The notes under the pieces were generated by a model. It ran no database searches and was not told where the DNA came from. It was given only the letters and a program-made list of their open reading frames with translations. A stretch of DNA of 64,000 bases from Microvirga makkahensis (GTDB taxonomy: Bacteria > Pseudomonadota > Alphaproteobacteria > Rhizobiales > Beijerinckiaceae), in NCBI RefSeq assembly GCF_009830105.1, contig NZ_WURB01000005.1, forward strand, positions 248,001-312,000. The letters are read 5' to 3'. Positions 45,279-54,074 of this stretch are shown here, one piece after another. Position 1 is the first letter of the stretch; every line of letters begins with the position of its first letter. Made by a program: the position numbers and the translations under genes.

Positions 45279-48146
45279 TCAGAACACGACGAAATCGGAG
45301 TTACTGAGAACCTTGTTGGCGCCGATGTTGGCGAAGGTTACTTGGCCTCCGGCTCTGCTCCCATTGGAGTCGTACCAGACATCACCGGTCGTCTTGTTGT
45401 AGCCGATGTAATCGTTCGAGTCCTTGGCGGACGATCCAATGGTGAAGAAGGCGGAACTGAGGGTGCCGGTACTCTTGAGGGCTTTGAAGATCGCATTCTC
45501 AAGTTTGATCGTGTCGTATCTCCCGTCGAAATCGCCGATCCTGTCTTTGTTCGCTGAGGAGCTCAAAGCAGAATTGAAAATGAACACGTCATTGCCAGAG
45601 CCGCCATAGAGTAAATCGTTCCCTGCTGCGCCGTTTACGACATCATTGCCGCTCAAGCCCTTGATGACGTTGCCGGCCGCGTTGCCCACCAAAGCATTGC
45701 CGAGATCGTTGCCGGTAAGGTCGATTGCGGAGCTTCCGATGCTTGTCATACTCTCCACGTGTGAGGAGAGGACATAGCTCACGCCGGTCACAATCCTATC
45801 GCTCGTGCCCCCTGTCGAGGTTTCAAGGACGACGTCGTTCTGGTCATCGACATAGTAATAGTCGTTCCCGTTGCCGCCTTGCATCCGGTCGGCAGCCGCG
45901 CCGCCATTGAGGATGTTGTTAGAGGAATTCCCAACAAGTGTATTGGCCAGTGCGTTGCCAGTTCCTTTGCTTGCGGTTCGGGTCAGAATGAGATTTTCCG
46001 TATGCGCGGTGAGAGCATAGTTGATGCTGCTGTAAATCGTATCGATACCGCCATCAGTCCGCTCGATGACGAGATCGTCTATATTGTCGACGTAATAGTC
46101 GTCATCGCCATTGCCGCCGTCCATGGAGTCCGCTCCACCGCCTCCATTGAGAGTGTCTCTACCCGCCCAGCCTCTGAGAGTGTTGGCGGCAGCATTGCCG
46201 ACGATCTTGTTGTTGAGCTCATTTCCGTTCAGCGTCAGACTACCGGTTCCGCTGGTCGTCAGGTGTTCGACGTTAGCCGAGAGCGTGTAGTTGACAGACG
46301 TAATGATGTGATCGTTGGTTCCTCCGCCGGCTGCTTCCACCACGAGGTCGCCTGTGTCATCAACATAGTATCTATCGTTTCCTAGGCCCCCTTCCATGCG
46401 ATCTTCGCCTGCCAAGCCGTCGAGTATGTTATTCGAGGCATTGCCGACCAGGTTGTTGCCTGACGCAGAATTACCTTTGGCCGTCGTCGCCGTGCCAGTG
46501 AGAATCAGCCTTTCCACCGCCGTCGGAAGAGTATAGTTCGCGCTGCTGTACACCGTGTCGATACCACCAAGGCCATTGTTGACCTTCTCGACGATGACGT
46601 CGGTGACGAGGTTTACATAATACGTGTCGTTTCCATCACCGCCTTCGAGGGTATCGGAACCGGCGCCCCCATTGAGCGAATCGTCTCCGGCTCCCGCCTT
46701 GATCACGTTGTTCGCGGCATTGCCTACGATCTGATTGCTAAGTGCGTTGCCATATCCATTGATGGTTCGGAGGCCCGTGAGGGTCAGATGCTCCACATTG
46801 TCGGTGAGAGTATAGGTAATCGAAGATAAAACGTGGTCGTTCGTTCCCTCGCCTGCGCTCTCCACAACAACATCTCGGGAATGGTTGACAGTGTACGTGT
46901 CATTCCCACCGAGACCATGCATGGTGTCCGCGTCAGCCGTGCCTTCCATGACATCATCGCCAGAGGTTCCCTCGCGAACGAAGCCTGGAATTGATATATC
47001 GCCTGCATCCATGCCGCTGATCTTGTTGCCGATCGCCCTCGTGGTCGTAGGCCCTCCGTTGAGGTTTGTCGCTTCTTCACGAATTCCGTAGCGCGCATTG
47101 ATTGAGCCGTCGGAATAGATGGTGTTATCCAGAACCTGCGTGTTCGTCGAATAATAGTTAATCTTTGTTACCGCATCGTCATAACGAAGGCGGATCTGAA
47201 TCTCATCGTATGTACGGTCGGCTTCTTGGGAATTGTTGTAAATGAAGCTTTCGCGAACAAGCGTATCGGTAGAGCCCTCGACCCGGATACCTTGACGAAG
47301 ATTCTCGTAGATCCTGGCGCCTATGATCGAAACGTCATCCGAGAGCTTAACGAGTACGCCTTCCCTGGCGTTGCGATAGTACTCGCCGCCGATGACTTGG
47401 ATGTTCGTCACCCAGGGAATGGTTGTGTATCCGTTCGGGATGATGTTGCCACGCTGAATGGTCAGGCCGGCGGATCCGTTGTCGTACGCCTTGTTGTCCT
47501 GAAGAACAAGGTCGCTCGTTGCGTTCTGAATATTGAACCCATGCCGACCGTTTGCATACGAGACGTTGTTCTTGTACGTGCCACCAACGATGAAGTCAGC
47601 TACGAATCCATCGAGCCCATTCCCGCGCGCCACGCAATTCTCAATTGTAACGTTCCGAGTGACTTCGTGCGGATTGAAGCCATAAGCCGTGCAATTCATG
47701 ATCTCGACGCCGGACAATGTGATGTCGGACTGGATCTTGTTTTCCGCAGCTTTCACGCCACAGATGAAGCCGGCTTGGTGATCGGTGTTGTTGGCCCGGT
47801 TGCCGTCAATCGTCAGGTTTGAGATTGTTACATTCGAAACATCAGTCAATGCTGTACGAACGATGCCGTTGATCCGCGCATTGAATCCATCATCGAGCTT
47901 GATGATGGTTTTCCCCATTCCCTCGCCGATAAGCGACACGCCGGAGAGAAGCTCGACGCCTCCCTTGGACGGATCCTGATGATCTCCTGTGACGGCGTAA
48001 ACGCCGGCTGCCAATTTGACGGTGACCTGCCCGCCATCAGGGTTCCTCTGATATTCGGCATTGGCGGCTTTGACGGCTGCGTCGATGGCAGCCATGTCCT
48101 GCTTCGCGTTTCCTGTCGGCGGGGCGACATTGATGATTGTGGCCAT
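45279..48146 (-). CDS. Secreted AlgE-type mannuronan C5-epimerase with RTX repeats
   Basis: This is a 955-residue protein without a Sec leader, expected to leave by type I secretion. Residues 1 to about 390 are a right-handed beta-helix matching the catalytic A-module of Azotobacter AlgE enzymes, which convert mannuronate to guluronate in the finished polymer. Against AlgE4, with a constant offset of six, Y155, H160, D184, R201 and H202 correspond to Y149, H154, D178, R195 and H196. N158 replaces the Asp of the DPHE motif (AYGFNPHE). Residues 393-955 are five RTX units and a secretion tail. AAGGAA precedes the ATG at 48146. It is divergent from algD. Confidence 0.88.
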   Translation of the reverse strand: MATIINVAPPTGNAKQDMAAIDAAVKAANAEYQRNPDGGQVTVKLAAGVYAVTGDHQDPSKGGVELLSGVSLIGEGMGKTIIKLDDGFNARINGIVRTALTDVSNVTISNLTIDGNRANNTDHQAGFICGVKAAENKIQSDITLSGVEIMNCTAYGFNPHEVTRNVTIENCVARGNGLDGFVADFIVGGTYKNNVSYANGRHGFNIQNATSDLVLQDNKAYDNGSAGLTIQRGNIIPNGYTTIPWVTNIQVIGGEYYRNAREGVLVKLSDDVSIIGARIYENLRQGIRVEGSTDTLVRESFIYNNSQEADRTYDEIQIRLRYDDAVTKINYYSTNTQVLDNTIYSDGSINARYGIREEATNLNGGPTTTRAIGNKISGMDAGDISIPGFVREGTSGDDVMEGTADADTMHGLGGNDTYTVNHSRDVVVESAGEGTNDHVLSSITYTLTDNVEHLTLTGLRTINGYGNALSNQIVGNAANNVIKAGAGDDSLNGGAGSDTLEGGDGNDTYYVNLVTDVIVEKVNNGLGGIDTVYSSANYTLPTAVERLILTGTATTAKGNSASGNNLVGNASNNILDGLAGEDRMEGGLGNDRYYVDDTGDLVVEAAGGGTNDHIITSVNYTLSANVEHLTTSGTGSLTLNGNELNNKIVGNAAANTLRGWAGRDTLNGGGGADSMDGGNGDDDYYVDNIDDLVIERTDGGIDTIYSSINYALTAHTENLILTRTASKGTGNALANTLVGNSSNNILNGGAAADRMQGGNGNDYYYVDDQNDVVLETSTGGTSDRIVTGVSYVLSSHVESMTSIGSSAIDLTGNDLGNALVGNAAGNVIKGLSGNDVVNGAAGNDLLYGGSGNDVFIFNSALSSSANKDRIGDFDGRYDTIKLENAIFKALKSTGTLSSAFFTIGSSAKDSNDYIGYNKTTGDVWYDSNGSRAGGQVTFANIGANKVLSNSDFVVF
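45420..46970 (-). repeat. Five tandem RTX units of about 95 residues in the epimerase
   Basis: Each unit begins with G-N/D-D-x-Y-x-V followed by DVVVE-type and GG-TND sequence, then a YTLxxNVExLxLTG-like stretch, GNxLxNxxVGNxxNNxLxG and calcium-binding GGxGxDxLxGG nonapeptides. Unit starts are GNDTYTV, GNDTYYV, GNDRYYV, GDDDYYV and GNDYYYV. A sixth, terminal block (GNDVFIFN) leads to the secretion signal. The units are similar in protein but well diverged in DNA. Confidence 0.8.
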
Positions 48147-48241
48147 TTATGGGGTTCCTTGGTGGATAAACCCTCATATAGCAAGGCATAAATTTCTATC
48201 GATTGCGCCTTGGAGGTAATACATTCGCTTCCTGTATAAGA

Positions 48242-48264
48242 CTTCGAGCCGTTTCTACTCGAAG
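48242..48264. promoter_or_regulatory. Inverted repeat 1 (7-9-7)
   Basis: CTTCGAG and CTCGAAG form perfect arms with a nine-base spacer, about 96 bases upstream of the epimerase start. A regulator-binding site is likely. Confidence 0.45.
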
Positions 48265-48274
48265 ACAGCGACCC

Positions 48275-48291
48275 GCATCCCATCAGGATGC
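48275..48291. promoter_or_regulatory. Inverted repeat 2 (6-5-6)
   Basis: GCATCC and GGATGC form perfect arms around CATCA, ending one base before repeat 3. Confidence 0.4.
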
Positions 48292-48292
48292 C

Positions 48293-48309
48293 TGTTTGTA
48301 CGACAAACA
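48293..48309. promoter_or_regulatory. Inverted repeat 3 (7-3-7)
   Basis: TGTTTGT and ACAAACA form perfect arms around ACG, giving a 17-base near-palindrome of a size typical for dimeric HTH regulators. Confidence 0.5.
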
Positions 48310-48538
48310 ATGCCGAAATGACGTGCAAATTCCCTCGGCAAGTACGCTGCCAAAATTCTTCTAAGATCTTTAGGGTTAAGTTTGGATCTTCGTGGGAGTA
48401 GTTCTCAATATAACCCCTCGGGAGTATCTCTCCAGCCGAAATAGTGACGAGAAAATGTCAATCTGCGGGATATCTATTGGACTGTGCCGGCGCCCTGAAC
48501 GACCGCGCCTTGATCTCTATTCCAACGGGAACCGCCTA

Positions 48539-49849
48539 ATGCAAATCAGTGTCTTTGGAATTGGCTATGTTGGAGCTGTTTCGGCCGCATGTTTGGCTAA
48601 CGATGGCCACAATGTCATCGCGGTCGATCCGAATCCGCAAAAGGTAGAGCCTCTGAATGAAGGCATAAGTCCAATCATCGAGCCGGGTCTCGGTGAGTTG
48701 ATCCAGGACGGCATCCGCAGCAAGCGTCTCAAGGCGACAAGTGACATCGGCGAGGCTATTCAGGGATCAGACCTGTCATTCGTCTGTGTCGGCACGCCGT
48801 CGCGGCCCAACGGTTCCCTCGACACTGGCTATGTTATGGCGGCAGCCGAGCAGATTGGCGCCGCGATCCGGGAGAAGAACTCATTTCATTCCATCGTCAT
48901 GCGCTCCACCATCCTGCCGGGCACTATGGAGAGCATTATCGTGCCTGCCCTCGAGCGCGCTTCCGGAAGACAGGCAGGAGTTGGCTTCGGCGTGGCATAC
49001 TATCCTGAGTTCCTGCGGGAAAGTACTGCAATCACGGACTACTACGATCCCGGTGCAATCATCTTCGGACGTCATGATCAGGCCACCATCGATCGTCTGA
49101 TAGAACTTCATAAGATCTTCAAGGTCGAGCCCCGGATCGTTTCGATTCGAACGGCCGAAGCGGTGAAATACACCAACAACGCCTGGCACGCCCTGAAAAT
49201 CAGTTTTGCCAACGAGATCGGCAATATCTGCAAGGCAGCAGGCATCGACAGCCACGCCGTAATGGACGTTCTTTGCTCCGATACGCGTCTCAACATATCG
49301 AAAGCCTATCTCAAGCCTGGATTTGCCTTTGGGGGGTCGTGCCTTCCAAAGGATCTGCGGGCCCTGCGCTTCGCAGCTCGAAAGCTGGAGGTGCCGACGC
49401 CGGTTCTCGATGCGACCATGGAGGCAAACGAGGAGCAACTGCGGCGCGCCTACTCCATGATCGCCGCCACAGGTAAACGCCGTGTCGGTATTATCGGGTT
49501 GAGCTTCAAGCCCGAGACGGACGATCTGCGCGAAAGCCCGCTCGTCGAACTTGCAGAGAGACTTCTCGGCCGTGGTTACGACATCCGGATCTATGATCCG
49601 AACATTCAGGTTTCAAAACTGACAGGCGCCAATCTGAACTTCGTAAGATCTCATCTGCCACACCTGACCTCCTTGCTCACGGCCGACATTAACGAGGTGA
49701 TCGACCATGCTGACGTTTTTGTCTTGGGCAACCGTACGGAGGCTCAACGTTTGATCAGCGTCGTCAACGATGGCCGTCCGCTTATCGATCTCGTCCGTAT
49801 CGATCAGACAAGGTGTTCCGGTGACTTCTATCAGGGAATCTGCTGGTAA
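48539..49849 (+). CDS. algD: GDP-mannose 6-dehydrogenase AlgD
   Basis: AlgD oxidises GDP-mannose twice to GDP-mannuronic acid, the committed precursor of alginate. The 436-residue protein (same length as Pseudomonas AlgD) has the NAD motif GIGYVG, VCVGTPSRPNG, YYPEFLREST, KYTNNAWHALKISFANEIGNI and the catalytic Cys in FGGSCLPKD at residue 268, the same number as in P. aeruginosa. It ends in the AlgD-type EGICW-like QGICW. I chose the ATG at 48539, because the 49 upstream codons are outside the fold. Similarity is clearly to AlgD rather than to UDP-glucose dehydrogenase. It is the first gene of the alginate operon. Confidence 0.94.
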   Translation: MQISVFGIGYVGAVSAACLANDGHNVIAVDPNPQKVEPLNEGISPIIEPGLGELIQDGIRSKRLKATSDIGEAIQGSDLSFVCVGTPSRPNGSLDTGYVMAAAEQIGAAIREKNSFHSIVMRSTILPGTMESIIVPALERASGRQAGVGFGVAYYPEFLRESTAITDYYDPGAIIFGRHDQATIDRLIELHKIFKVEPRIVSIRTAEAVKYTNNAWHALKISFANEIGNICKAAGIDSHAVMDVLCSDTRLNISKAYLKPGFAFGGSCLPKDLRALRFAARKLEVPTPVLDATMEANEEQLRRAYSMIAATGKRRVGIIGLSFKPETDDLRESPLVELAERLLGRGYDIRIYDPNIQVSKLTGANLNFVRSHLPHLTSLLTADINEVIDHADVFVLGNRTEAQRLISVVNDGRPLIDLVRIDQTRCSGDFYQGICW

Positions 49850-51368
49850 TTCCGGCAGCGCCCGGCTCTCCGAGTCGGTATGGGCGCATCTGCTCTATGT
49901 AACCGCCGTGGCCGCGCTCGCGGCCGCGCTACCACCGGAAGCCTACCGTGTAATCGGTGGCGGCTTTATTGGTACGATCGGCATCTTGGCGATATGGCGC
50001 TACGGTTGGGGGGGGCTACACTTTGCACGAGCTTTGGTCTACCGAAAAAAGGTCTTTCCGCATATGCGAAGGACTGCGGACGCCCTCATCGGGCGACAGG
50101 CTCCCAATGCCTATCTGCTCATAACGACGTTCCGTATCGATAGCGCTGTCACGGCCAGAGTCTATAAGGCAGCGTTCGAGGCGGCTATGGCCGCGCCGGG
50201 CAAGGTGACGGTCGTTGCTTCAATCGTCGAAGCGGCCGATCAAAGACTCGTCAAAGCTCTCTTCCGAAGCCTCTGCTCAAACCAGGACAAGGTCGATCTC
50301 GTCGTCGTCAGAATTGCCGGAACTGGCAAGAGAGATGCGCTCGCCTATGGATTCAGAACAATCGCACGTCGCGGTCCTTCAAAGGACGACGTTGTTGCTG
50401 TCATCGACGGGGACAGCATCATTCCTCGGGATCTCATACATAAATGTGCAGGGTTCTTTCTACACGACCCTCAGATCGGCGCATTGACCACAGACGAAAT
50501 GAGCGAGGTCCGAGGGAGCCGCATTTTCCAGGAATGGTATGCTCTGCGCTTTGCGCAACGGCATACTCTCATGTCGTCCATGGGCCTGTCGGAGCGGGTC
50601 CTGACATTGACCGGGCGCATGGCGATGTTTCGGGGCAGTATCATCTGCAATCCCAGTTTTATTCGGCAGGTGGAACTGGATTACATCGATCACTGGCGCT
50701 TGGGTCGTTTCAAGTTTTTGACGGGCGACGACAAATCGAGCTGGTTTTGGCTTCTGCGTAACGGCTACAAAATGATCTATGTTCCAGATGTCGTCGTAAT
50801 GACCGTTGAGGATCCGCCCGCGTCGAACTTCGTATCCGCAGCGGCGATGCTCATGGTGCGCTGGTTCGGAAACATGCTGCGCACCAACTCGAGGGCTGTC
50901 GCCCTCGGACCTAACAGGATCGGGTTCTTCACATGGTGGGCCATTCTGGACCAGCGCATGTCCATGTGGACGTCCCTGGTCGGCGTTGCCGTCGCGATGA
51001 TCGCGACATTCTTCATCAGCGGATACGCATTCCTGCTTTATGCATTGTGGATCCTGCTATCCCGTTATGTTCTGACGCTGTCTCTTCTCGCGGCTCGTCC
51101 AAGAGTGTCGGTCTTTTACCCATTCCTTCTCTACTTCAATCAGATCTTCGGATCGCTCATGAAGGTTCACATCACTTTCCGGTTGGACCGTCAGAAGTGG
51201 ACGCGGCAGAAGACCACGTCGAATAATCGGAACCTGAAGCGTCCGCTTATCGCGAGCAGCTTCATGTCAGCCTACATGCACACACTTTCCCTGGCAGCAT
51301 TCCTGGCTCTTCTGGCTTGGAGCGTCGACGTACTCCCGACGCCTCGTCATCTGCTGCTGTTTCCGTGA
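49821..51368 (+). CDS. alg8: Alginate polymerase Alg8 (GT2 glycosyltransferase)
   Basis: Alg8 polymerises mannuronate from GDP-mannuronic acid in the inner membrane. The protein has N-terminal membrane segments, a GT2 domain with VVAVIDGDSIIPRD, the acceptor-binding TGDDKSSWFWLL and RWFGNMLRTN (the R-x-x-R/Q-W-like loop), and C-terminal membrane helices. Length is 515 residues from the GTG at 49821, close to the 494 of P. aeruginosa. An ATG at 49770 in the same frame would lengthen it by 17. It overlaps the end of algD and is followed by alg44 within 28 bases. Confidence 0.93.
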   Translation: MTSIRESAGNSGSARLSESVWAHLLYVTAVAALAAALPPEAYRVIGGGFIGTIGILAIWRYGWGGLHFARALVYRKKVFPHMRRTADALIGRQAPNAYLLITTFRIDSAVTARVYKAAFEAAMAAPGKVTVVASIVEAADQRLVKALFRSLCSNQDKVDLVVVRIAGTGKRDALAYGFRTIARRGPSKDDVVAVIDGDSIIPRDLIHKCAGFFLHDPQIGALTTDEMSEVRGSRIFQEWYALRFAQRHTLMSSMGLSERVLTLTGRMAMFRGSIICNPSFIRQVELDYIDHWRLGRFKFLTGDDKSSWFWLLRNGYKMIYVPDVVVMTVEDPPASNFVSAAAMLMVRWFGNMLRTNSRAVALGPNRIGFFTWWAILDQRMSMWTSLVGVAVAMIATFFISGYAFLLYALWILLSRYVLTLSLLAARPRVSVFYPFLLYFNQIFGSLMKVHITFRLDRQKWTRQKTTSNNRNLKRPLIASSFMSAYMHTLSLAAFLALLAWSVDVLPTPRHLLLFP

Positions 51369-51396
51369 CCGGTAATTCCCAATGGAGAAACATGAA

Positions 51397-52599
51397 ATGT
51401 CGACGATTACGCACGAAGCTGAGGTTCAAAGACAGCATCCGCGTTATCGCTTGCCGATGAGATGCCTTCACATGGGAGCGCCGGTTTCCGTCATTGATCT
51501 GTCCGTCGGTGGAATTGGCGTGAGAAGCAGTGCGTTCGAATCCCGCCCCGGCAGTGTCGTGGATCTTACACTCGTCTTTCCCTTCAACGGATATGATCTG
51601 ACTCTGCCCGTGCGAGCGGAAGTGCGTTACGTCAATCAGGAACACGGCCGGATCGGGATGCGGTTCGTGGATGTTTCACCACGCCAGCACAATCTCCTCA
51701 GGTTTATTCTGAATGCGTATCTTTCAGGTGAAGTCGTAGATGCAGGCGATGTTCTGGATGTCGTATCCCGCAGAAACGAGGGTAAGACTCGGGATGTTCC
51801 TCAACGTCCAAATCCGGAGGGGCTTGCTGCCAACCTGGCCTATTATGGGCGCAGCGTCGCAGGATATGGTTTCATCGCGGCCGCGACGCTGTTGCTGGCC
51901 GGCTTCATCGGCACGGGTGTGTTTCAGCGGATGTACATCATCCCTGCTCAATCTGCTCTGATCACCACCGATCTTGTCACGGTTCCTGCCCCATCGAGCG
52001 GTCAGGTGACCTTTATCGCAGCCGGCAACGAAGTACAGGCAGGTGAACCATTGCTCACCATACAGGGAGCGCAGGGAACCAGCAGCATTGTGATCGACAG
52101 TCCTTGTGACTGCTTCATTCAGGCGCGCTACAGCCGCACCTCGAGCTTCGTGCGGGAAGGGGCTCAGATCCTCGTTCTGCGCGAAAAGACGAGCATGCCC
52201 TATATCACGGCGAGCATCCCACAAAGCGAAGTTCTGCGCTTCTACCGTGGTGCAAGAGCAGTCATCGAGTATGCCGACGGTACGCTCGTCCGCGATGTGC
52301 AGATCGAGCCGATGCCCACCTTCTCAGACGACGACGCCAGCGTGAGACGATTCCTCGTCAAGCTCGCACCGGGACGAGAGCTGGATGATGCCGCAATCGG
52401 TCAGCCGGTGTCCGTCGTGTTCAATACGTTCTCAGGGTCGGCGATTGGTGCCGCCGCAGGAAAGGTCAATGCCGGCCTGAATTGGGTCGGCGATGAGATT
52501 GCCTCGCTTTTTGGCCAGAAGAGGGAGGAAAAGAGCGCATATAAGGCTGAGCAACGGCCCGATGCGCATGACGGCAAGCAGGTCGCGAACCTCAAATAA
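51397..52599 (+). CDS. alg44: Alginate co-polymerase Alg44 with PilZ c-di-GMP-binding domain
   Basis: Alg44 is the partner of Alg8 that switches on polymerisation when c-di-GMP binds. The PilZ domain is complete: R12-x-x-x-R16 (RQHPR) and D34-L-S36-V-G-G39. A single membrane segment at about 165-185 (AAATLLLAGFIGTGVFQRMYI) follows, then a periplasmic membrane-fusion-like domain (VPAPSSGQVTFIAAGNEVQAGEPLLTI). I use the ATG at 51397, which has GGAG at nine bases; another ATG lies 15 bases upstream. The intact PilZ motifs indicate c-di-GMP control of this polysaccharide. Confidence 0.93.
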   Translation: MSTITHEAEVQRQHPRYRLPMRCLHMGAPVSVIDLSVGGIGVRSSAFESRPGSVVDLTLVFPFNGYDLTLPVRAEVRYVNQEHGRIGMRFVDVSPRQHNLLRFILNAYLSGEVVDAGDVLDVVSRRNEGKTRDVPQRPNPEGLAANLAYYGRSVAGYGFIAAATLLLAGFIGTGVFQRMYIIPAQSALITTDLVTVPAPSSGQVTFIAAGNEVQAGEPLLTIQGAQGTSSIVIDSPCDCFIQARYSRTSSFVREGAQILVLREKTSMPYITASIPQSEVLRFYRGARAVIEYADGTLVRDVQIEPMPTFSDDDASVRRFLVKLAPGRELDDAAIGQPVSVVFNTFSGSAIGAAAGKVNAGLNWVGDEIASLFGQKREEKSAYKAEQRPDAHDGKQVANLK

Positions 52600-52655
52600 C
52601 TCAAGTTCGTCGCTGGGGAATGCATGGACTGACGTGTCGAAACAGGAGATAAACA

Positions 52656-54074
52656 ATGGACAATATCATTCCCGTGCTGATGTGCGGAGGGTCGGGGACA
52701 CGCTTGTGGCCGGTCTCGAGGGCCAGCGAGCCCAAGCAGTTTCATGCGCTGTCCGGTGAGAGGAGCCTCTTTCAGCAAACGGTGCAACGCTTCCGTACCG
52801 AGCTCTACGCAGAACCACTCGTCATCGTGAACAATAACCATCGCGACCTCGCGCTGCGAGAGATCGGAGAGCTCCATTCCGGTCCTGTACGCCTGCTTGT
52901 CGAACCGTGCGTCCGCAGCACCGCGCCTGCGATCGCCGCCGCCGCTGCCTTGATCGCGGAGGAAGATCCGGACCGTCTGATGCTGGTCGCTCCTAGCGAT
53001 CACCTCATCGAGAAAGCCGATGTGTTTTCCGATGCCGTAAGCCAGGGAGCGCAGGCGGCCCGTCAGGGTCAGATTGTTCTATTCGGGATCCGCCCGACCC
53101 ACGCCGAGACCGGGTTCGGATACATCGATATCGGAGAACCTTTCGACGATCTCAGCTTCAAGGTGGCTGGTTTTGTTGAGAAGCCCAAACGATCTGCGGC
53201 GGAAGCGCTCCTAGCAGGTGGACACCATCTGTGGAACAGCGGAATTTTCATGTTCACCGCGCGCACGATCATGGCAGAACTTGAGCAATATGCACCGGAC
53301 GTCATGACCTGCGCTCGACGGGCTGTGAGCACGGCCCACCGCAGCAATGATACCATTCGCCTTTCCGCGGAGTTTGATACGGCTCCAGCGATCTCCATCG
53401 ACTATGCGGTCATGGAGAAGAGCGACCGGCTTGTATGCGTTCCGGTTTCACCCAACTGGCGTGATCTCGGGTCGTGGTCGTCTCTCTGGGATGTCGGATC
53501 GAAGGACACCAATGGCAACGTCGCACGCGGCGACACGATCCTGCACGATGTCCGCAATAGCTATGTTCATGGGGGATCGCGGCTTGTGGCGGTGATGGGC
53601 GTCGAGAAGATCGTGGTGGTCGATACCGCCGACGCGGTTCTCATCAGCTCCCTTGACCAAGCTCAGAATGTCGGCCGGCTCGCAGTGGAGTTAGCGTCCT
53701 CAAAGCGGCCTGAGGCCAACCTCCATCGCAAGGTTCGCAGGCCTTGGGGATCCTACGAGTGCTTGAGGCAGGGCGAAGGCTTCCAGGTCAAGCACATTAT
53801 CGTCGACGTGGCAGGACGATTGTCGCTTCAGTACCACCACCATCGCTCGGAGCACTGGACCGTCGTGTCTGGAACGGCCCGGGTCACGGTCGGAGAAAGA
53901 GTCTTCGTGATGACGGCCAACGAATCCGTCTACATCCCGAAAGGTGACGTGCACCGTTTGGAGAATGTGGGTGATGATGAACTTCACCTGATCGAGGTTC
54001 AGTGCGGCAGCTATCTGGGGGAAGACGACATCGTCCGTCTGGAGGATCAATATGATCGTATCGTCGCGATCTGA
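52656..54074 (+). CDS. algA: Mannose-1-phosphate guanylyltransferase / mannose-6-phosphate isomerase AlgA
   Basis: This bifunctional enzyme makes GDP-mannose from fructose-6-phosphate, acting at two of the three steps. The 472-residue protein has the nucleotidyltransferase signature CGGSGTRLWPVSRASEPKQF (10-29) and FVEKPKR. The C-terminal type II isomerase cupin shows PWGSYECL, LSLQYHHHRSEHWTVVSGTA and IPKGDVHRLEN. In Pseudomonas algA is the last gene of the cluster; here it sits between alg44 and algG. Its stop lies 23 bases inside the next gene. Confidence 0.95.
   Translation: MDNIIPVLMCGGSGTRLWPVSRASEPKQFHALSGERSLFQQTVQRFRTELYAEPLVIVNNNHRDLALREIGELHSGPVRLLVEPCVRSTAPAIAAAAALIAEEDPDRLMLVAPSDHLIEKADVFSDAVSQGAQAARQGQIVLFGIRPTHAETGFGYIDIGEPFDDLSFKVAGFVEKPKRSAAEALLAGGHHLWNSGIFMFTARTIMAELEQYAPDVMTCARRAVSTAHRSNDTIRLSAEFDTAPAISIDYAVMEKSDRLVCVPVSPNWRDLGSWSSLWDVGSKDTNGNVARGDTILHDVRNSYVHGGSRLVAVMGVEKIVVVDTADAVLISSLDQAQNVGRLAVELASSKRPEANLHRKVRRPWGSYECLRQGEGFQVKHIIVDVAGRLSLQYHHHRSEHWTVVSGTARVTVGERVFVMTANESVYIPKGDVHRLENVGDDELHLIEVQCGSYLGEDDIVRLEDQYDRIVAI

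Larger units (their letters stand above)
48147..48538. promoter_or_regulatory. Shared control region of the epimerase and algD operon
   Basis: This 392-base divergent gap carries three successive perfect inverted repeats between 48242 and 48309, listed separately. No protein gene is supported: the algD frame is open upstream to 48392, but the dehydrogenase fold starts only at 48539. Confidence 0.55.

Noticed and set aside
45420..46970. Periodic repeats of about 290 bases, considered as a CRISPR or satellite array
   Set aside because: They are protein-level RTX repeats inside one intact frame, and the DNA copies are diverged.
48539..49849. UDP-glucose dehydrogenase (Ugd) for the algD gene
   Set aside because: Length, C268 position, FGGSCLPKD context, the GICW ending and the alg8/alg44 neighbours all fit AlgD.
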